The position numbers and the translations under genes were made by a program. The notes under the pieces were generated by a model that worked only from the letters and a program-made list of their open reading frames with translations, was not told the DNA's origin and ran no database searches. A stretch of 64,000 bases of DNA from CAVYVZ01 sp963772065 (GTDB lineage: Bacteria; Acidobacteriota; Vicinamibacteria; Vicinamibacterales; UBA2999): positions 62,001 through 126,000 of the forward strand of contig CAVYVZ010000005.1 in assembly GCA_963772065.1 (NCBI GenBank), in the 5' to 3' direction. The first letter of the stretch is position 1, and the number at the start of each line of letters is the position of its first letter. Shown in pieces: positions 1-8,670 of this stretch.

Positions 1-665
1 AGGACGCCGCCCGGCGACAGCGTATTCACCCGCACGCCGCGCGGACCCCAGAGGGTCGAGAAGTACTTCGTCATGTTGACGACGCCGGCCTTCGACGCGC
101 CGTAGGCGGGCGACTTCAGAAACGGCGGACTGCCGGCGAGATGTTCGTAGAACCGCTGGTCGGGCGAGACCGAGGCATAGAGCGATCCGATGTTGATGAT
201 CGACCCGCCGCCCTGCTCCGCCATGCGGCCGCCGAACACCTGCGTGACCTGGAACGTGCCGAGCAGATTCACCTCGATCATGCGCCGGAACTGCTCGAGC
301 GGAAGGTCCTCGATGCGGCTGCGATTGCCGCCCGCGTCGGGGGGCTGATCCACGCCGGCGTTGTTCACGAGCACGACCGGCTCGCCCAGCGCGGCGCGCA
401 CCTGCTGAGCGGCCGCCTCAATCGATCCTCGGTGCGTGATGTCGCAATCGAAGCGCTGGAGCCGCCCGCTGGAACGCGACGCCAGGCGGGCGAATGCTTC
501 CGATGCCGAGGCACCAGGCACATCGAGCGCGGCCACGCGCGCGCCGGCGTCGAGGAGCGCCTCGCTCCAGACGAGCCCCAGCTTGCCGCAGGCGCCCGTG
601 ACCACGGCCACGAGGCCGTCGAGAGTGAACAGGCCGTCGGTCTTGTCGATGCTCGCTTCCGTCAC
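1..665 (-). CDS. Short-chain dehydrogenase/reductase (3' end cut by window edge)
   Basis: NAD(P)-dependent short-chain oxidoreductase of the classical SDR family. Visible motifs in order: the dinucleotide-binding turn TGACGKLG near the N-terminus, LVNNAGVDQ, the catalytic serine region NIGSLYAS, and the Y-x3-K pair in PAYGASKAG, followed by RVNTLSPGG. The start is taken as GTG at 665 because it overlaps the TGA of the upstream neuB-like gene (GTGA), the junction style used throughout this locus. The C-terminus lies beyond base 1. Being last in a sugar-biosynthesis operon directly after a nonulosonate synthase, it probably reduces a keto-sugar or related intermediate; the substrate cannot be read from sequence. 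Confidence 0.85.
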   Translation of the reverse strand, partial: MTEASIDKTDGLFTLDGLVAVVTGACGKLGLVWSEALLDAGARVAALDVPGASASEAFARLASRSSGRLQRFDCDITHRGSIEAAAQQVRAALGEPVVLVNNAGVDQPPDAGGNRSRIEDLPLEQFRRMIEVNLLGTFQVTQVFGGRMAEQGGGSIINIGSLYASVSPDQRFYEHLAGSPPFLKSPAYGASKAGVVNMTKYFSTLWGPRGVRVNTLSPGGV

Positions 666-1741
666 GAGCGCGCGAGTTCAGCGCCCGCGGGCTCGCCCAG
701 GACCTCGAAGGACAGGAAATCGTCCGCGTGCAGCGGCTTGAGCGTGATGCGCCCGATCACCTTGTCGATCTCGTAGGGCGGAATACCGCCCGCCGGCGAC
801 TTCATCACGACGTCCGACGATCGAAGCACATATCCCGCCGGCACGTCGCGCGCGACAACGAGGCTCTTGCCCATCTTGATGATGGGAGCCTTTTCGCTGT
901 CGTAGATCTTCTTGGCGCCGTCGCCGAGGGCCGCGGCCGTTCGCTCGAGGTCGCGCACCATCTTGCGGAGGCCGACCGGCTCGAGCGAGAACGCGTGATC
1001 GGTCCCCTTCATCGCGCGGTTCAGGGTGAAATGCTTTTCGACCACACGCGCGCCCAGCACGTAGGCGGCGACGGGCATCGCGATCCCGTTGTCATGGCCC
1101 GAGAACCCGATGACCGCCTTCGGGAACAGCTCGCGATACTGCGTGATGACGCGGAGATCGAGCTCCTCGAACGACGCCGGATAGCCGGCCGTGCACTGCA
1201 GGATGCACAGCTGCGGGTTGATCGGCACGATCGTGTCATAGGCCCGCTTGACGTCGTCGATGAGCGCGCCGCCCGTCGAGATGACGACCGGCTTTCCGAA
1301 CTCGGCGACGTGCCGCAGCAGCGGCTCGCTCTTCAGGTCGCCCGAGGCGATCTTGTACGCGGGCACGTCGAGCGCCGCGAGAAAGTCGGCGCTGGTCATG
1401 TCGAAGGCGGTCGCGAAGAAATCGATGTCGAGCTCTTTCGCGTACGCCTGAAGCTCCTTGTACTCCTTCTGGCCGAACTCCAGGAACTCCCGGTGCTCGC
1501 CGTAGGTGGCGCCGAAGCTGTTCTCGTTGTCGTACGACTTGTCGTACGCCGCCTTCGTGTAGAGGCTCCGGTTGTGGCGCTTCTGCAGCTTCACCGCCTG
1601 GGCGCCGGCCAGCTTGGCTTCCCGGAACAGCTCGCGCGCCTTCTGCACGCTGCCCTGATGGTTGTGGCCGATCTCGGCGATGACGTAGCAGTGGCTGTCG
1701 TCGTTGATGGTGTGCTTGCCGATCGTGATGCTTCGCGCCAA
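662..1741 (-). CDS. neuB: N-acetylneuraminate/nonulosonate synthase (NeuB family), copy 1
   Basis: Condenses phosphoenolpyruvate with a 6-carbon N-acyl-aminosugar to give a 9-carbon 2-keto acid (sialic, legionaminic or pseudaminic type). The 359-residue product has the NeuB TIM barrel: IAEIGHNHQG near residue 20, AVKLQKR, YKIASGDL, STGG, FSGHDNG and VVEKHFTLN. A C-terminal antifreeze-like (SAF) domain follows (KMGKSLVVARDVPAG to about the end). The start is set at TTG 1741 because AGGAG lies five bases upstream and homology begins at once; a longer in-frame extension upstream would run into the preceding gene. It is divergent from the second neuB at 21540, so the two probably use different aminosugars. 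Confidence 0.9.
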   Translation of the reverse strand: MARSITIGKHTINDDSHCYVIAEIGHNHQGSVQKARELFREAKLAGAQAVKLQKRHNRSLYTKAAYDKSYDNENSFGATYGEHREFLEFGQKEYKELQAYAKELDIDFFATAFDMTSADFLAALDVPAYKIASGDLKSEPLLRHVAEFGKPVVISTGGALIDDVKRAYDTIVPINPQLCILQCTAGYPASFEELDLRVITQYRELFPKAVIGFSGHDNGIAMPVAAYVLGARVVEKHFTLNRAMKGTDHAFSLEPVGLRKMVRDLERTAAALGDGAKKIYDSEKAPIIKMGKSLVVARDVPAGYVLRSSDVVMKSPAGGIPPYEIDKVIGRITLKPLHADDFLSFEVLGEPAGAELARS

Positions 1742-1749
1742 GGGATCTC

Positions 1750-2673
1750 CTAAGTTCTGACGACGGGGCGCAGCTGCGCCACGAGCTGGTCCCATCCGTA
1801 TTCAGCATGCGCGACGTCGCGCGCCGCCAGGCCGATGCGCTCGTTCTGCTCGCCCTCCGGCAGCCGGTCGCAGAAGTTGATGTCGATCACGTTCTTCATG
1901 TGCACAAACCCCTTCGGCGAAAACTCGTCGAGGTTCGTGATGACCGAGCACCCGCACTCCATGGCCGCATTGACGGTGGTGTTGTTGGCGCGCAGCCCCT
2001 TTTCGAAGAACGCCGCGAGATACGTGCAGTCCATCAGGTGATTGAAGACCGCCGTGTCGGACAGGTACCCCATGAAGAAGATCTGCCCGTTGAAGATCGC
2101 CTGCAGCTCCTCGAACCGCACCACGAACGAGCCATCGAAGCTCGTGTTCTCGTGCAGCGCGGTGGAGACGTACACGGAGTAGCTCTTTCCCGTCGCCTCG
2201 AGCAGATCGCGCAGCCGGGCATACAGGGGCACGCGGATCTTGTGCGCCATGCCGAACGTGAAAACTTTCAGATCCGAGTTCTGGAAGCGCGCGGGATTCA
2301 GGATGGTTCCGGGGCAGAAGAGCTCCTGGATGTCCGGGCGCGCCGGCCGCAGCATCTCGAACAGCTCTCGGTTGCCGCAGTACACGCGGCGCGCAGCCAT
2401 CAGCAGCGCGGCCTCGATCTCGGTCCCGTCGAAGGCGTGAAAGAAGACGTCGAACTGCTCCGGGTGACACTTGCTCCACAGGTGCAGGTCGGCCGCATCA
2501 CGCTCGGCGAACTCAGACAGCTTCAGTGAGAGCAACGGACGCCGGTAATTGCCGAGCTGTGCCTCGCGAATGGCGACGTGCGGCAGGTCGAGATGTCTGG
2601 CCAGGATCGCGTTGAACTTCGCGATGCCACACGTCCACGGGTTCAGGTGGTAACCGGCAATACAGTCGATCAT
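1750..2673 (-). CDS. Putative glycosyltransferase, GT-B-like, unassigned family
   Basis: A 307-residue cytosolic protein with no signal peptide or membrane segment. It opens with IAGYHLNPWTCGIAKFN, resembling the N-terminal glycine/asparagine loop of GT4-like transferases. Later it has FTFGMAHKIR and a late segment GLRANNTTVNAAMECGCSVITNLDE, which looks like the donor-binding E-x7-E-like region of GT-B enzymes (MECGCSVIT). This is pattern-level evidence only. It sits between the membrane protein at 2737 and neuB, separated from the former by a 63 bp gap with a promoter-like element, so it may head a short sub-operon with neuB and the SDR. Its substrate is unknown. Confidence 0.6.
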   Translation of the reverse strand: MIDCIAGYHLNPWTCGIAKFNAILARHLDLPHVAIREAQLGNYRRPLLSLKLSEFAERDAADLHLWSKCHPEQFDVFFHAFDGTEIEAALLMAARRVYCGNRELFEMLRPARPDIQELFCPGTILNPARFQNSDLKVFTFGMAHKIRVPLYARLRDLLEATGKSYSVYVSTALHENTSFDGSFVVRFEELQAIFNGQIFFMGYLSDTAVFNHLMDCTYLAAFFEKGLRANNTTVNAAMECGCSVITNLDEFSPKGFVHMKNVIDINFCDRLPEGEQNERIGLAARDVAHAEYGWDQLVAQLRPVVRT

Positions 2674-2736
2674 CGTGTGCGTGATTGGGGTCCGCCCAGC
2701 TGAGCTGTTTCAGGCAGACCACTCATTCTATATGAG
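2674..2736 (-). promoter_or_regulatory. Intergenic gap with TAGAAT box and small inverted repeat
   Basis: This 63 bp gap is one of few in the minus-strand chain. It is AT-richer than its surroundings. ACTCAT at 2721-2726 and ATGAGT at 2732-2737 form a 6 bp inverted repeat around TCTAT. Read on the minus strand this contains TAGAAT (2730 to 2725), a sigma-70-like -10 hexamer, with the ATG at 2673 about 50 bases downstream. It may be an internal promoter or operator. The hairpin is too short and lacks the T-run expected of an intrinsic terminator. Confidence 0.35.
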
Positions 2737-4470
2737 TTATCGGGCGCGGCCAGACCGAAAACAGGGCAGCGTGGTGTCACGGAACGTGCCGTTCGGACCC
2801 GGCGCGCGCCGCGCGAAGACGTGCAGCTTCTGGCCCCCGTCGATCTCGATCTCGCCCGCGATCTCGTATCTCTCGCGGAGGTACCTGTCGAGCAACGTGA
2901 ACTCGCGCGCGTACTCCTCCAGCTCCGCGTCATCGACCAGCACGATCGGCACGGACTGGCGCTGCCAGCGATCGAGCGCGATGCGCTGATGCGCTTCCGC
3001 GGCAAACTCCTCGGGGATGACGCGCGACAGCCCGGCGGCGAAGAGCCGGCCCGACAGTCCCACGACCTCCGGCGCATACGCCATCACGAGGACGCGATCG
3101 CCCGCCTCCGTGCAGCGGTTCAGGTACTGCGCCGCGCGCACGCTTCCGGTCGCTTCGGGGTCGGTCCAGTAAGCCGCCGGCAGCGCGCCGAGCTCCTGCC
3201 AGCGGCGATGCGCCTGCTTGACGATCTTTTCTCCAGAGTCCGACCAGCCGGACGCATCCAGTTCGGTGCGAACGCTGCCGAGCGTCCAGATCGCCATCGC
3301 ACCCGCGGCCACGACGGCAATCACGAGCGCCGCGCGTGCGACGAGCGCCATCACGCGCCCGCCGGACGATCGCCTCACGCACATCGCAATCGCGCCGGCC
3401 GCGAGAACGGATGTCAACGGGGCGATGTCGCCGAAACGCGCGCCGAGATTGCCGCGGAGCAGAAAGGGCGTCGCCACGACCGCCGCGACTGACAGCGCCA
3501 CGAGCGAGCGGCGAGCGCCGGCCGGATCGGGCGCTCGCCGCATCACGAGCGCGATCAGCAGGACGGCCGCGGGAAGCGCGAGGTGCATGTAGTACAGAGC
3601 CGCGATCGCATTCTGCTCGACGCGCATATCGGTCGCGGCGACCGCTCGGCCCTCATCGTCGACTCGCGTGAAGCGCGGCCATTCGAGATCCGTGTGCGCG
3701 GCTTCCCGCGTGCTGATGGCGAACCCATCCTGAAGGTAGGCGGCAATCCCCTGACGCGACTGCACGTACCACAGGGACGGCGCAAGAAGCCCCAGCGCGA
3801 CGACGGCGCAGATCGCGAGGTGACCGATCGCGCGCTGAAAGAGGCCGGCCCCGAGAGCCACCGCCGCCGCCAACGCCGCACCGGCGTAGACCGCATAGTC
3901 GTGGCGGAACAGGAAGGCGATCGCGAGCAGCGCACCCATGCCGGCCGCTCTGGCGCGCGTGGGGCGGCGCATGTAGGCCACGACCAGACATGCGGTCGCG
4001 GCGAAGACGAGCACCTTCGGGTAGTTGTAGAGCTTCGGCGCCTCGAAGACGCCGAGCAGGACACAGAGCGCGGCAATCGTCGCCGGCGCCACGGCGGCAG
4101 CCGCCGCATAGGTCAGGCCCGCGGCGAGCGCCATGGCTCCGACGCTCAACAGCGCTTCCGATCGCAGGTTGTCGCCGAACAACCGGAGCGCCGCCGCGCT
4201 CGCCTCGAACGTGAGCGACGGTGGCACCCCTTTCAAACCGACGGCAGCGAAATCACGCAGCGGCTGCTCCCCGGCGAGCACCTGCCGTGCGTAGGCGAAG
4301 TGCACGAAATGATCGTTGTCGAACCCGGCGTTCGACCCCCCGAGCGGGTTGAAACGGTACAGCCCAGTGAAGACGATGACGAACACCAGCAGGAGCCGCG
4401 CCCATCGAGAGGGTGGCGCGGCCCGGCCGGCGTCAGCGCGGCTGGAGTGCGTGGAGATATGAGTAGGCAC
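2737..4470 (-). CDS. Polytopic membrane protein, GT-C-like (glycosyltransferase 39-type)
   Basis: A 577-residue integral membrane protein with about ten to twelve hydrophobic helices and a soluble C-terminal third, as in GT-C enzymes that use polyprenyl-phosphate sugars. After the first helix it has FDNDHFVHFAYARQVLAGEQPLRDF, and farther on KLYNYPKVL and FRHDYAVY. The acidic pair in FDND is a candidate catalytic loop by analogy with GT-C enzymes. Paralogues occur at 14970, 42802 and 63612. The C-terminus contains TLPCFR, shared with two of them. The ATG at 4470 overlaps the upstream gene by 38 bp, longer than usual here, so the true start could be internal. Probably a membrane glycosyltransferase or polymer-processing protein. 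Confidence 0.65.
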   Translation of the reverse strand: MPTHISTHSSRADAGRAAPPSRWARLLLVFVIVFTGLYRFNPLGGSNAGFDNDHFVHFAYARQVLAGEQPLRDFAAVGLKGVPPSLTFEASAAALRLFGDNLRSEALLSVGAMALAAGLTYAAAAAVAPATIAALCVLLGVFEAPKLYNYPKVLVFAATACLVVAYMRRPTRARAAGMGALLAIAFLFRHDYAVYAGAALAAAVALGAGLFQRAIGHLAICAVVALGLLAPSLWYVQSRQGIAAYLQDGFAISTREAAHTDLEWPRFTRVDDEGRAVAATDMRVEQNAIAALYYMHLALPAAVLLIALVMRRAPDPAGARRSLVALSVAAVVATPFLLRGNLGARFGDIAPLTSVLAAGAIAMCVRRSSGGRVMALVARAALVIAVVAAGAMAIWTLGSVRTELDASGWSDSGEKIVKQAHRRWQELGALPAAYWTDPEATGSVRAAQYLNRCTEAGDRVLVMAYAPEVVGLSGRLFAAGLSRVIPEEFAAEAHQRIALDRWQRQSVPIVLVDDAELEEYAREFTLLDRYLRERYEIAGEIEIDGGQKLHVFARRAPGPNGTFRDTTLPCFRSGRAR

Positions 4471-5530
4471 GGAGGTCGAGCGGCGTGAAATCGGCCGCGC
4501 CGACGCGACGCCCCGCCAGCCGGGCCGCCATCAGGTGCGGCGACAGCTGCCGGTCGTCCGAATAGACCGCCACCGTCGGCACGCCGTAGAACGGCATGAG
4601 CCAGGCCAGTCCGCCGCAGGTCCCGAGGAACAGCCGCGCGTTGGCTGCGATCGCGTTCTGCACGCCGAGGTTGTTCCGCGCCTCCATCCAGTCGCGTGCG
4701 CTGATGACGCCGGGAATATCAGCGAGCAGATAGTCCTTGTGCTCGTCGACGGCGAGGCCGGCGTCCAGCGAGATCACGGGCGCGACTTCGGTGGCCTGTC
4801 GCACGAGCGCGCGAAGCGCGTCGCGATTCTCCGGCGAGCCCGGCAGCGCCGTGCCCGTGTACAGCTTCACCGCGATGTACTCGTCAGGAAGCGCCGCGCG
4901 CGGCGGCCGCGCGGGGGGCGGCAGCAGCTCGTAGTCCGTATGCGACCAGAGCCAATCCTGCGCCAGGCTTCCGTGCCACACATTTCGAAAGAGCCGGAAC
5001 AGCAGCGACGGATGCAGCACGGCGTGGCCGCTGCCCGCCGTCCCGCGGCCGACGGTCTCGAGAATGGCCGTGTCGAACGCCCCCATCGCGCTCTGTTTGC
5101 GGCCACCCCCCTCCTCGGCCATCATGCGCGCCTCGTTCCGCGACGCGAGTTGAGCAGGCGACATGTGGTCGAAGATGTCCACGTACGAACCGGCGATGCC
5201 TCGATACCACTCCTCCACGCCGCCGCGCGAGACGACGGTGATCCGGTCGCGAGGCACACGAAGGACGTCCTGAAACCACCGCAGGAACGGCACCCAGTAC
5301 AGCGCCTCGTATCCCACCTCCGCGAGCCAGGGACCCGCGACGATCGGCGTGGAGCCCGCCGCGATCGCTGCGATTTCCTCCTCGACGGCCTGCGCGTCGC
5401 GCGCGAACTGCGCCTGTTCCTCGGCGCGCGCCCGCTTGCGCGCGCCGCGCACGAACGGCTTGTGCACGGACGCAAGCCGCCGCAGGGCCTTGAAGCCGAG
5501 ATTTCGCGCGGCGACCAGATATTCACTCAT
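4433..5530 (-). CDS. Family B protein (GPWLxEVGxExLYW), putative glycosyltransferase
   Basis: A 365-residue soluble protein with a basic, helical N-terminus. Its defining motif is GPWLAEVGYEALYW at about residues 66-79, followed by SRGG, then AVKLYTG, DEHKDY and, near residue 305, LGTCGGLAWLMPFYGV. This last block resembles the glycine-rich donor-binding region of GT-B transferases such as heptosyltransferases. Stand-alone copies occur at 17776 and 24142, and fused copies end the proteins at 25311 and 48817. I do not recognise a named family; glycosyltransferase is inferred from fold-like motifs and context. It overlaps the upstream GT2 gene by 8 bp and lies just before the membrane protein at 2737. 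Confidence 0.6.
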   Translation of the reverse strand: MSEYLVAARNLGFKALRRLASVHKPFVRGARKRARAEEQAQFARDAQAVEEEIAAIAAGSTPIVAGPWLAEVGYEALYWVPFLRWFQDVLRVPRDRITVVSRGGVEEWYRGIAGSYVDIFDHMSPAQLASRNEARMMAEEGGGRKQSAMGAFDTAILETVGRGTAGSGHAVLHPSLLFRLFRNVWHGSLAQDWLWSHTDYELLPPPARPPRAALPDEYIAVKLYTGTALPGSPENRDALRALVRQATEVAPVISLDAGLAVDEHKDYLLADIPGVISARDWMEARNNLGVQNAIAANARLFLGTCGGLAWLMPFYGVPTVAVYSDDRQLSPHLMAARLAGRRVGAADFTPLDLRAYSYLHALQPR

Positions 5531-6446
5531 GAACTGGAACGCCCGCGGTCGGCTGCGGCACGGAGCCGGCGACCGCCTCGATGAGATACATCGGCCTGCG
5601 GCGCGTTTCGTCCAGCGCGCGCCAGACGTACTCGCCGACGATGCCGAGCGCGAGGAGTTGCACGCCCGCCAGGCCGATCACCAGCGCCAGCACGAGCGCC
5701 GGGCTCACCAGCGCGGCGACCAGACCGGCCACCATCAGCAGAATTCCCAGATACGAGCACAGGCGGATCGGCAGATCGGAGAAGCCGGTGACCGAATCGA
5801 CGACCAGCTTCGCCTTCTTCGCGAGCGTCCAGCCGGAGCGCCCCGCGTGGCGCTGCTGCTTGTCGTACTGAACGAACGCCTGCCGGAACCCCATCCAGGT
5901 CACCAGGGCGAGCACGCTGACGTGGCGCTCGGGGAATCGGCGGAACGCGTCGATGACGAGGCGGTCGGCGAGGAAGAAGTCGGCGCCGGTGGCCGGCATC
6001 TCCTTCATGCCCACGATGTGTCGCATGATGAAGTAGTAGATCCGCGAGAAGCCGAGCGCCGGCACGCTCTCTCCCGCGCGCTGCCGGCGGACGGCCCACA
6101 CCACCTGCGCCCCCGCGCGCCACTCCGCCAGCATCGCGGCGAGGGTCTCGGGCGGATCCTGCAGATCCCCGGCGAGGACGAGGGCAGCGTCCCCGACGGC
6201 GTGATGCAGGCCGCAGGCGATCGCCGTATGAGAGCCAGAGTTTCGCGCCAGCCTCACGCCAAGGACCCGTGGATCCCGCGCGGCCAGGCCTCGCAGCATC
6301 TCGAAGGTCGCGTCGCGCGAGTGGTCGTCCACGACGATCCACGTCCACTCGAGGCCGGCGCCCGCCGCGGCCGACGACAGCCGCGCGTACATCGCCTCGA
6401 GATTCTCGGCCTCGTTGAACGCGGGCGTGATGATCGACAGCCGCAT
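5523..6446 (-). CDS. Family 2 glycosyltransferase (DPM1/ArnC-like) with two C-terminal helices
   Basis: A 307-residue GT-A enzyme that likely transfers a sugar to polyprenyl phosphate on the inner face of the membrane. The N-terminus reads LSIITPAFNEAENL, then WIVVDDHSRDATF, and the metal-binding region is LVLAGDLQDPPE near residue 90. Two hydrophobic helices close the protein (LGILLMVAGLVAALVSP and VLALVIGLAGVQLLALG), as in polyprenyl-phosphate sugar transferases. The ATG at 6446 is chosen because homology starts there and it shares one base with the stop of the upstream aminotransferase (TGATG); the longer in-frame extension is a shadow of that gene. A product such as undecaprenyl-phosphate sugar would suit the GT-C-like proteins nearby. 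Confidence 0.88.
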   Translation of the reverse strand: MRLSIITPAFNEAENLEAMYARLSSAAAGAGLEWTWIVVDDHSRDATFEMLRGLAARDPRVLGVRLARNSGSHTAIACGLHHAVGDAALVLAGDLQDPPETLAAMLAEWRAGAQVVWAVRRQRAGESVPALGFSRIYYFIMRHIVGMKEMPATGADFFLADRLVIDAFRRFPERHVSVLALVTWMGFRQAFVQYDKQQRHAGRSGWTLAKKAKLVVDSVTGFSDLPIRLCSYLGILLMVAGLVAALVSPALVLALVIGLAGVQLLALGIVGEYVWRALDETRRRPMYLIEAVAGSVPQPTAGVPVHE

Positions 6447-7672
6447 CAGGCGGGCTGCCTTCTCTCCACCGGTGCCGGCGCCGCAGGACCGCACGCGGCG
6501 CGCAGGGCCGCCACCACCAGGTCCTGATCGTCGAACGTCATCTGGTAGAACATCGGGAGCGCGATCGCCGTGTCCTGTATCTCTTCGCCGGTACGCAGCC
6601 ATCGGCATCCGCTGCCGGGACAGGTGCAGATATCGTGCGCGGGCCCGCACGACCAGGTCCCTTTCGGGTGCGCGGGCTCGCGATGGGCGTTCATGACACC
6701 GCGGCGGGTCGCGACCCCGGCGTCGAGCATCTGCTGCATGACGCGGCGCGGATCGAGGCCTTCCGCGAGCCGAATCGTGTAGGTCTGCCAGTTGGTGCGC
6801 GCCCACTCGGGCTCCACCGGGCACACGACGCCGGGCAGATCGGCGAGCACGTCGCGGTATCGCGCGGCGAGCTCTCGCCGCCGATCGATCAACGCCGGAA
6901 GCCGCTTCAGCTGCTCGCGCCCGACGGCGGCCTGGATGTCCGTCAACCGGTAATTGAACCCGAGGATCGGGTAGCTCTCGGCGATCACCGCCTTGGAGGC
7001 ATGCCGGACGTGATCGGGCACGCTCATCCCGTGTTGCCGCAGGAGCCGGAACCGCGCATCGTAGTCGGCGCTGCGCGTCGTGAGCATGCCGCCGTCTCCG
7101 GTGGAAATGAGCTTGCGCGGGTGAAATGAAAAGCAGGCAATGTCGCCGTGCGGAGCGCCAACCGGCTCCCATTGCCCGTTCCGCCGGAGCTGGCTCCCGA
7201 TTGCGCAGGCCGCATCTTCAACGACGGGCAGTCCTCGCGTGTGCGCAATCGACAGCAGCGCGTCGAGGTTGCAGGGCATGCCGAGCTGGTGAACCAGCAG
7301 CAGCGCGCGCGTGCGCGGAGTGATGGCCGCCTCGACACGCGACGGATCGATGTTGAACGTCGACGCGTCGACGTCGACGAACACGGGACGCGCGCCGCAG
7401 TACCGGATGCTGTTGGCGGTCGCGATGAACGAATGGCTCACCGTGACGACGTCATCGCCCGGGCGAACACCGACGGCGAGGAGCGCCATGTGCAGTGCCG
7501 TCGTGCAGCTCGACACCGCACACGCAAACGGCGCCCGCACCGCCTCGGCAAACTCGCGCTCGAACGCAAGGACTTCGGGTCCCTGGGTCACCCAGCCGGA
7601 GAGAATGACGCGGCGCGCGGCCTCGGCCTCGCGCTCGTCCATCCATGGACGCGCGAAGGGAACCTGTTTCAT
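6446..7672 (-). CDS. DegT/DnrJ/EryC1/StrS sugar aminotransferase
   Basis: A PLP-dependent aminotransferase acting on a nucleotide keto-sugar, 408 residues. Visible: SSCTTALHMALLA, HSFIATANSI, VVEDAACAIGS, and the PLP-lysine block CFSFHPRKLISTGDGG (K about residue 190), then GFNYRLTDIQAA. It is coupled by ATGA to the epimerase/dehydratase at 7669 and is one step from an acetyltransferase, the usual trio for N-acetylated amino sugars including legionaminic-acid precursors. An unusual cysteine-rich insertion (GTWSCGPAHDICTCPGSGC) lies about 55 residues from the C-terminus, where typical members have a short loop. The exact sugar product is not predictable. Confidence 0.88.
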   Translation of the reverse strand: MKQVPFARPWMDEREAEAARRVILSGWVTQGPEVLAFEREFAEAVRAPFACAVSSCTTALHMALLAVGVRPGDDVVTVSHSFIATANSIRYCGARPVFVDVDASTFNIDPSRVEAAITPRTRALLLVHQLGMPCNLDALLSIAHTRGLPVVEDAACAIGSQLRRNGQWEPVGAPHGDIACFSFHPRKLISTGDGGMLTTRSADYDARFRLLRQHGMSVPDHVRHASKAVIAESYPILGFNYRLTDIQAAVGREQLKRLPALIDRRRELAARYRDVLADLPGVVCPVEPEWARTNWQTYTIRLAEGLDPRRVMQQMLDAGVATRRGVMNAHREPAHPKGTWSCGPAHDICTCPGSGCRWLRTGEEIQDTAIALPMFYQMTFDDQDLVVAALRAACGPAAPAPVERRQPA

Positions 7673-8670
7673 CTCACCGCCTGCCAGTTGTGGACGACCT
7701 CTTCCTCCAGCAGACGTTCAGGGGGTACGCCCTGCGCCTCGTACCAGGAAATCAGACGCCGCAATCCGTCCTCCAGCGAGACCGTTGGCGCGTATCCGAG
7801 CTTCTCGCGCGCGACCGATATGTCCGCGCAGAGGCGCAGCACGTCGCCGGGCCGCGGGCCGTCGTGGTGAATGTCGGCGTCCGGCCGCGCCGCGACGGAT
7901 GCCACTGTTCGAGCGAGATCGTTCACGCTGACTTCCCGACCGCTGCCGAGATTGATCGTCTCGCCAATCGAGGCATCGGCGTCGCCGGCGAGGAGAATGC
8001 CGGCGGCCGTGTCAGAGACGTAGGTGAAATCACGCGTTTGCGTGCCGTCGCCGAACACGATCATCGGCCTGCCCGCCAGACATCGCAGGAGGAACTTCGG
8101 GATCACTTCGCCGCTGTCGCCCTCGTGATGGCTGCGCGGCCCGTACGTGTTGAACGGCCGCACGACGGTCGTCGGGTAGGCGTAGGTCCGAAAGTACGCG
8201 CGCGCATAGCATTCGCCTGCGAGCTTCGAGGCGCCGTAGACGGTGCACGGAAAGGCCGGATGCTCCTCCGTCATCGGCGCCCACCTGGCCGTGCCGTACA
8301 CCTCCGAGCTGGACACGTGGACGAATTTCGGCACGCCGGCGTCCCGGCACGCCGCGAGCAGGCGCAGCGTGGCGGTGGCATTCACCTCGTGGTTCTCATG
8401 GGGCGAGTGCACCGAGTGGCGGACGCCGAGACATGCCAGGTGATACACGACCGTGACCTCGCGCAGACGCGGCCGGAAGGCGTCGACATCGCGGATATCG
8501 CCCCCGCCAAGCACGACATCGGGCGAGAGGACCTCTGCAATGTTCTCGCGCTTGCCGTTCACCAGGTTGTCGATGACGAGCACGCGCTCGCCCCGAGCCG
8601 CAAGCTGCCGCACGAGCTCGGACCCGATGAAGCCGGCGCCGCCGGTCACGAGGACAAGGTTCCTGCTCAC
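7669..8670 (-). CDS. NAD-dependent nucleotide-sugar epimerase/dehydratase
   Basis: An extended SDR of 333 residues. It has the NAD-binding GGAGFIGSE near residue 10, the SSSEVYGTA block, the catalytic YGASK, and RPFNTYGPRS. The SSSEVYG form (no Asp before the Glu) fits 4-epimerases, decarboxylases and LegB-like 4,6-dehydratases better than RmlB-type dehydratases. The start is GTG at 8670, forming GTGA with the upstream acetyltransferase stop. Next to a DegT aminotransferase and a hexapeptide acetyltransferase it probably makes the keto or epimerised nucleotide sugar that the aminotransferase uses. Confidence 0.87.
   Translation of the reverse strand: MSRNLVLVTGGAGFIGSELVRQLAARGERVLVIDNLVNGKRENIAEVLSPDVVLGGGDIRDVDAFRPRLREVTVVYHLACLGVRHSVHSPHENHEVNATATLRLLAACRDAGVPKFVHVSSSEVYGTARWAPMTEEHPAFPCTVYGASKLAGECYARAYFRTYAYPTTVVRPFNTYGPRSHHEGDSGEVIPKFLLRCLAGRPMIVFGDGTQTRDFTYVSDTAAGILLAGDADASIGETINLGSGREVSVNDLARTVASVAARPDADIHHDGPRPGDVLRLCADISVAREKLGYAPTVSLEDGLRRLISWYEAQGVPPERLLEEEVVHNWQAVR

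Noticed and set aside
728..1753. Long plus-strand open frame opposite neuB
   Set aside because: It is antisense to a clear NeuB gene, low-complexity and rich in Arg/His/Asp as expected from the reverse of high-GC coding sequence. The same applies to plus-strand frames at 9870-11405, 25317-27176, 41159-42901, 44470-46494 and 48790-51123.
5523..7172. A 549-residue form of the GT2 protein
   Set aside because: The N-terminal 240 residues are out-of-frame sequence of the aminotransferase gene; GT2 homology starts at ATG 6446.
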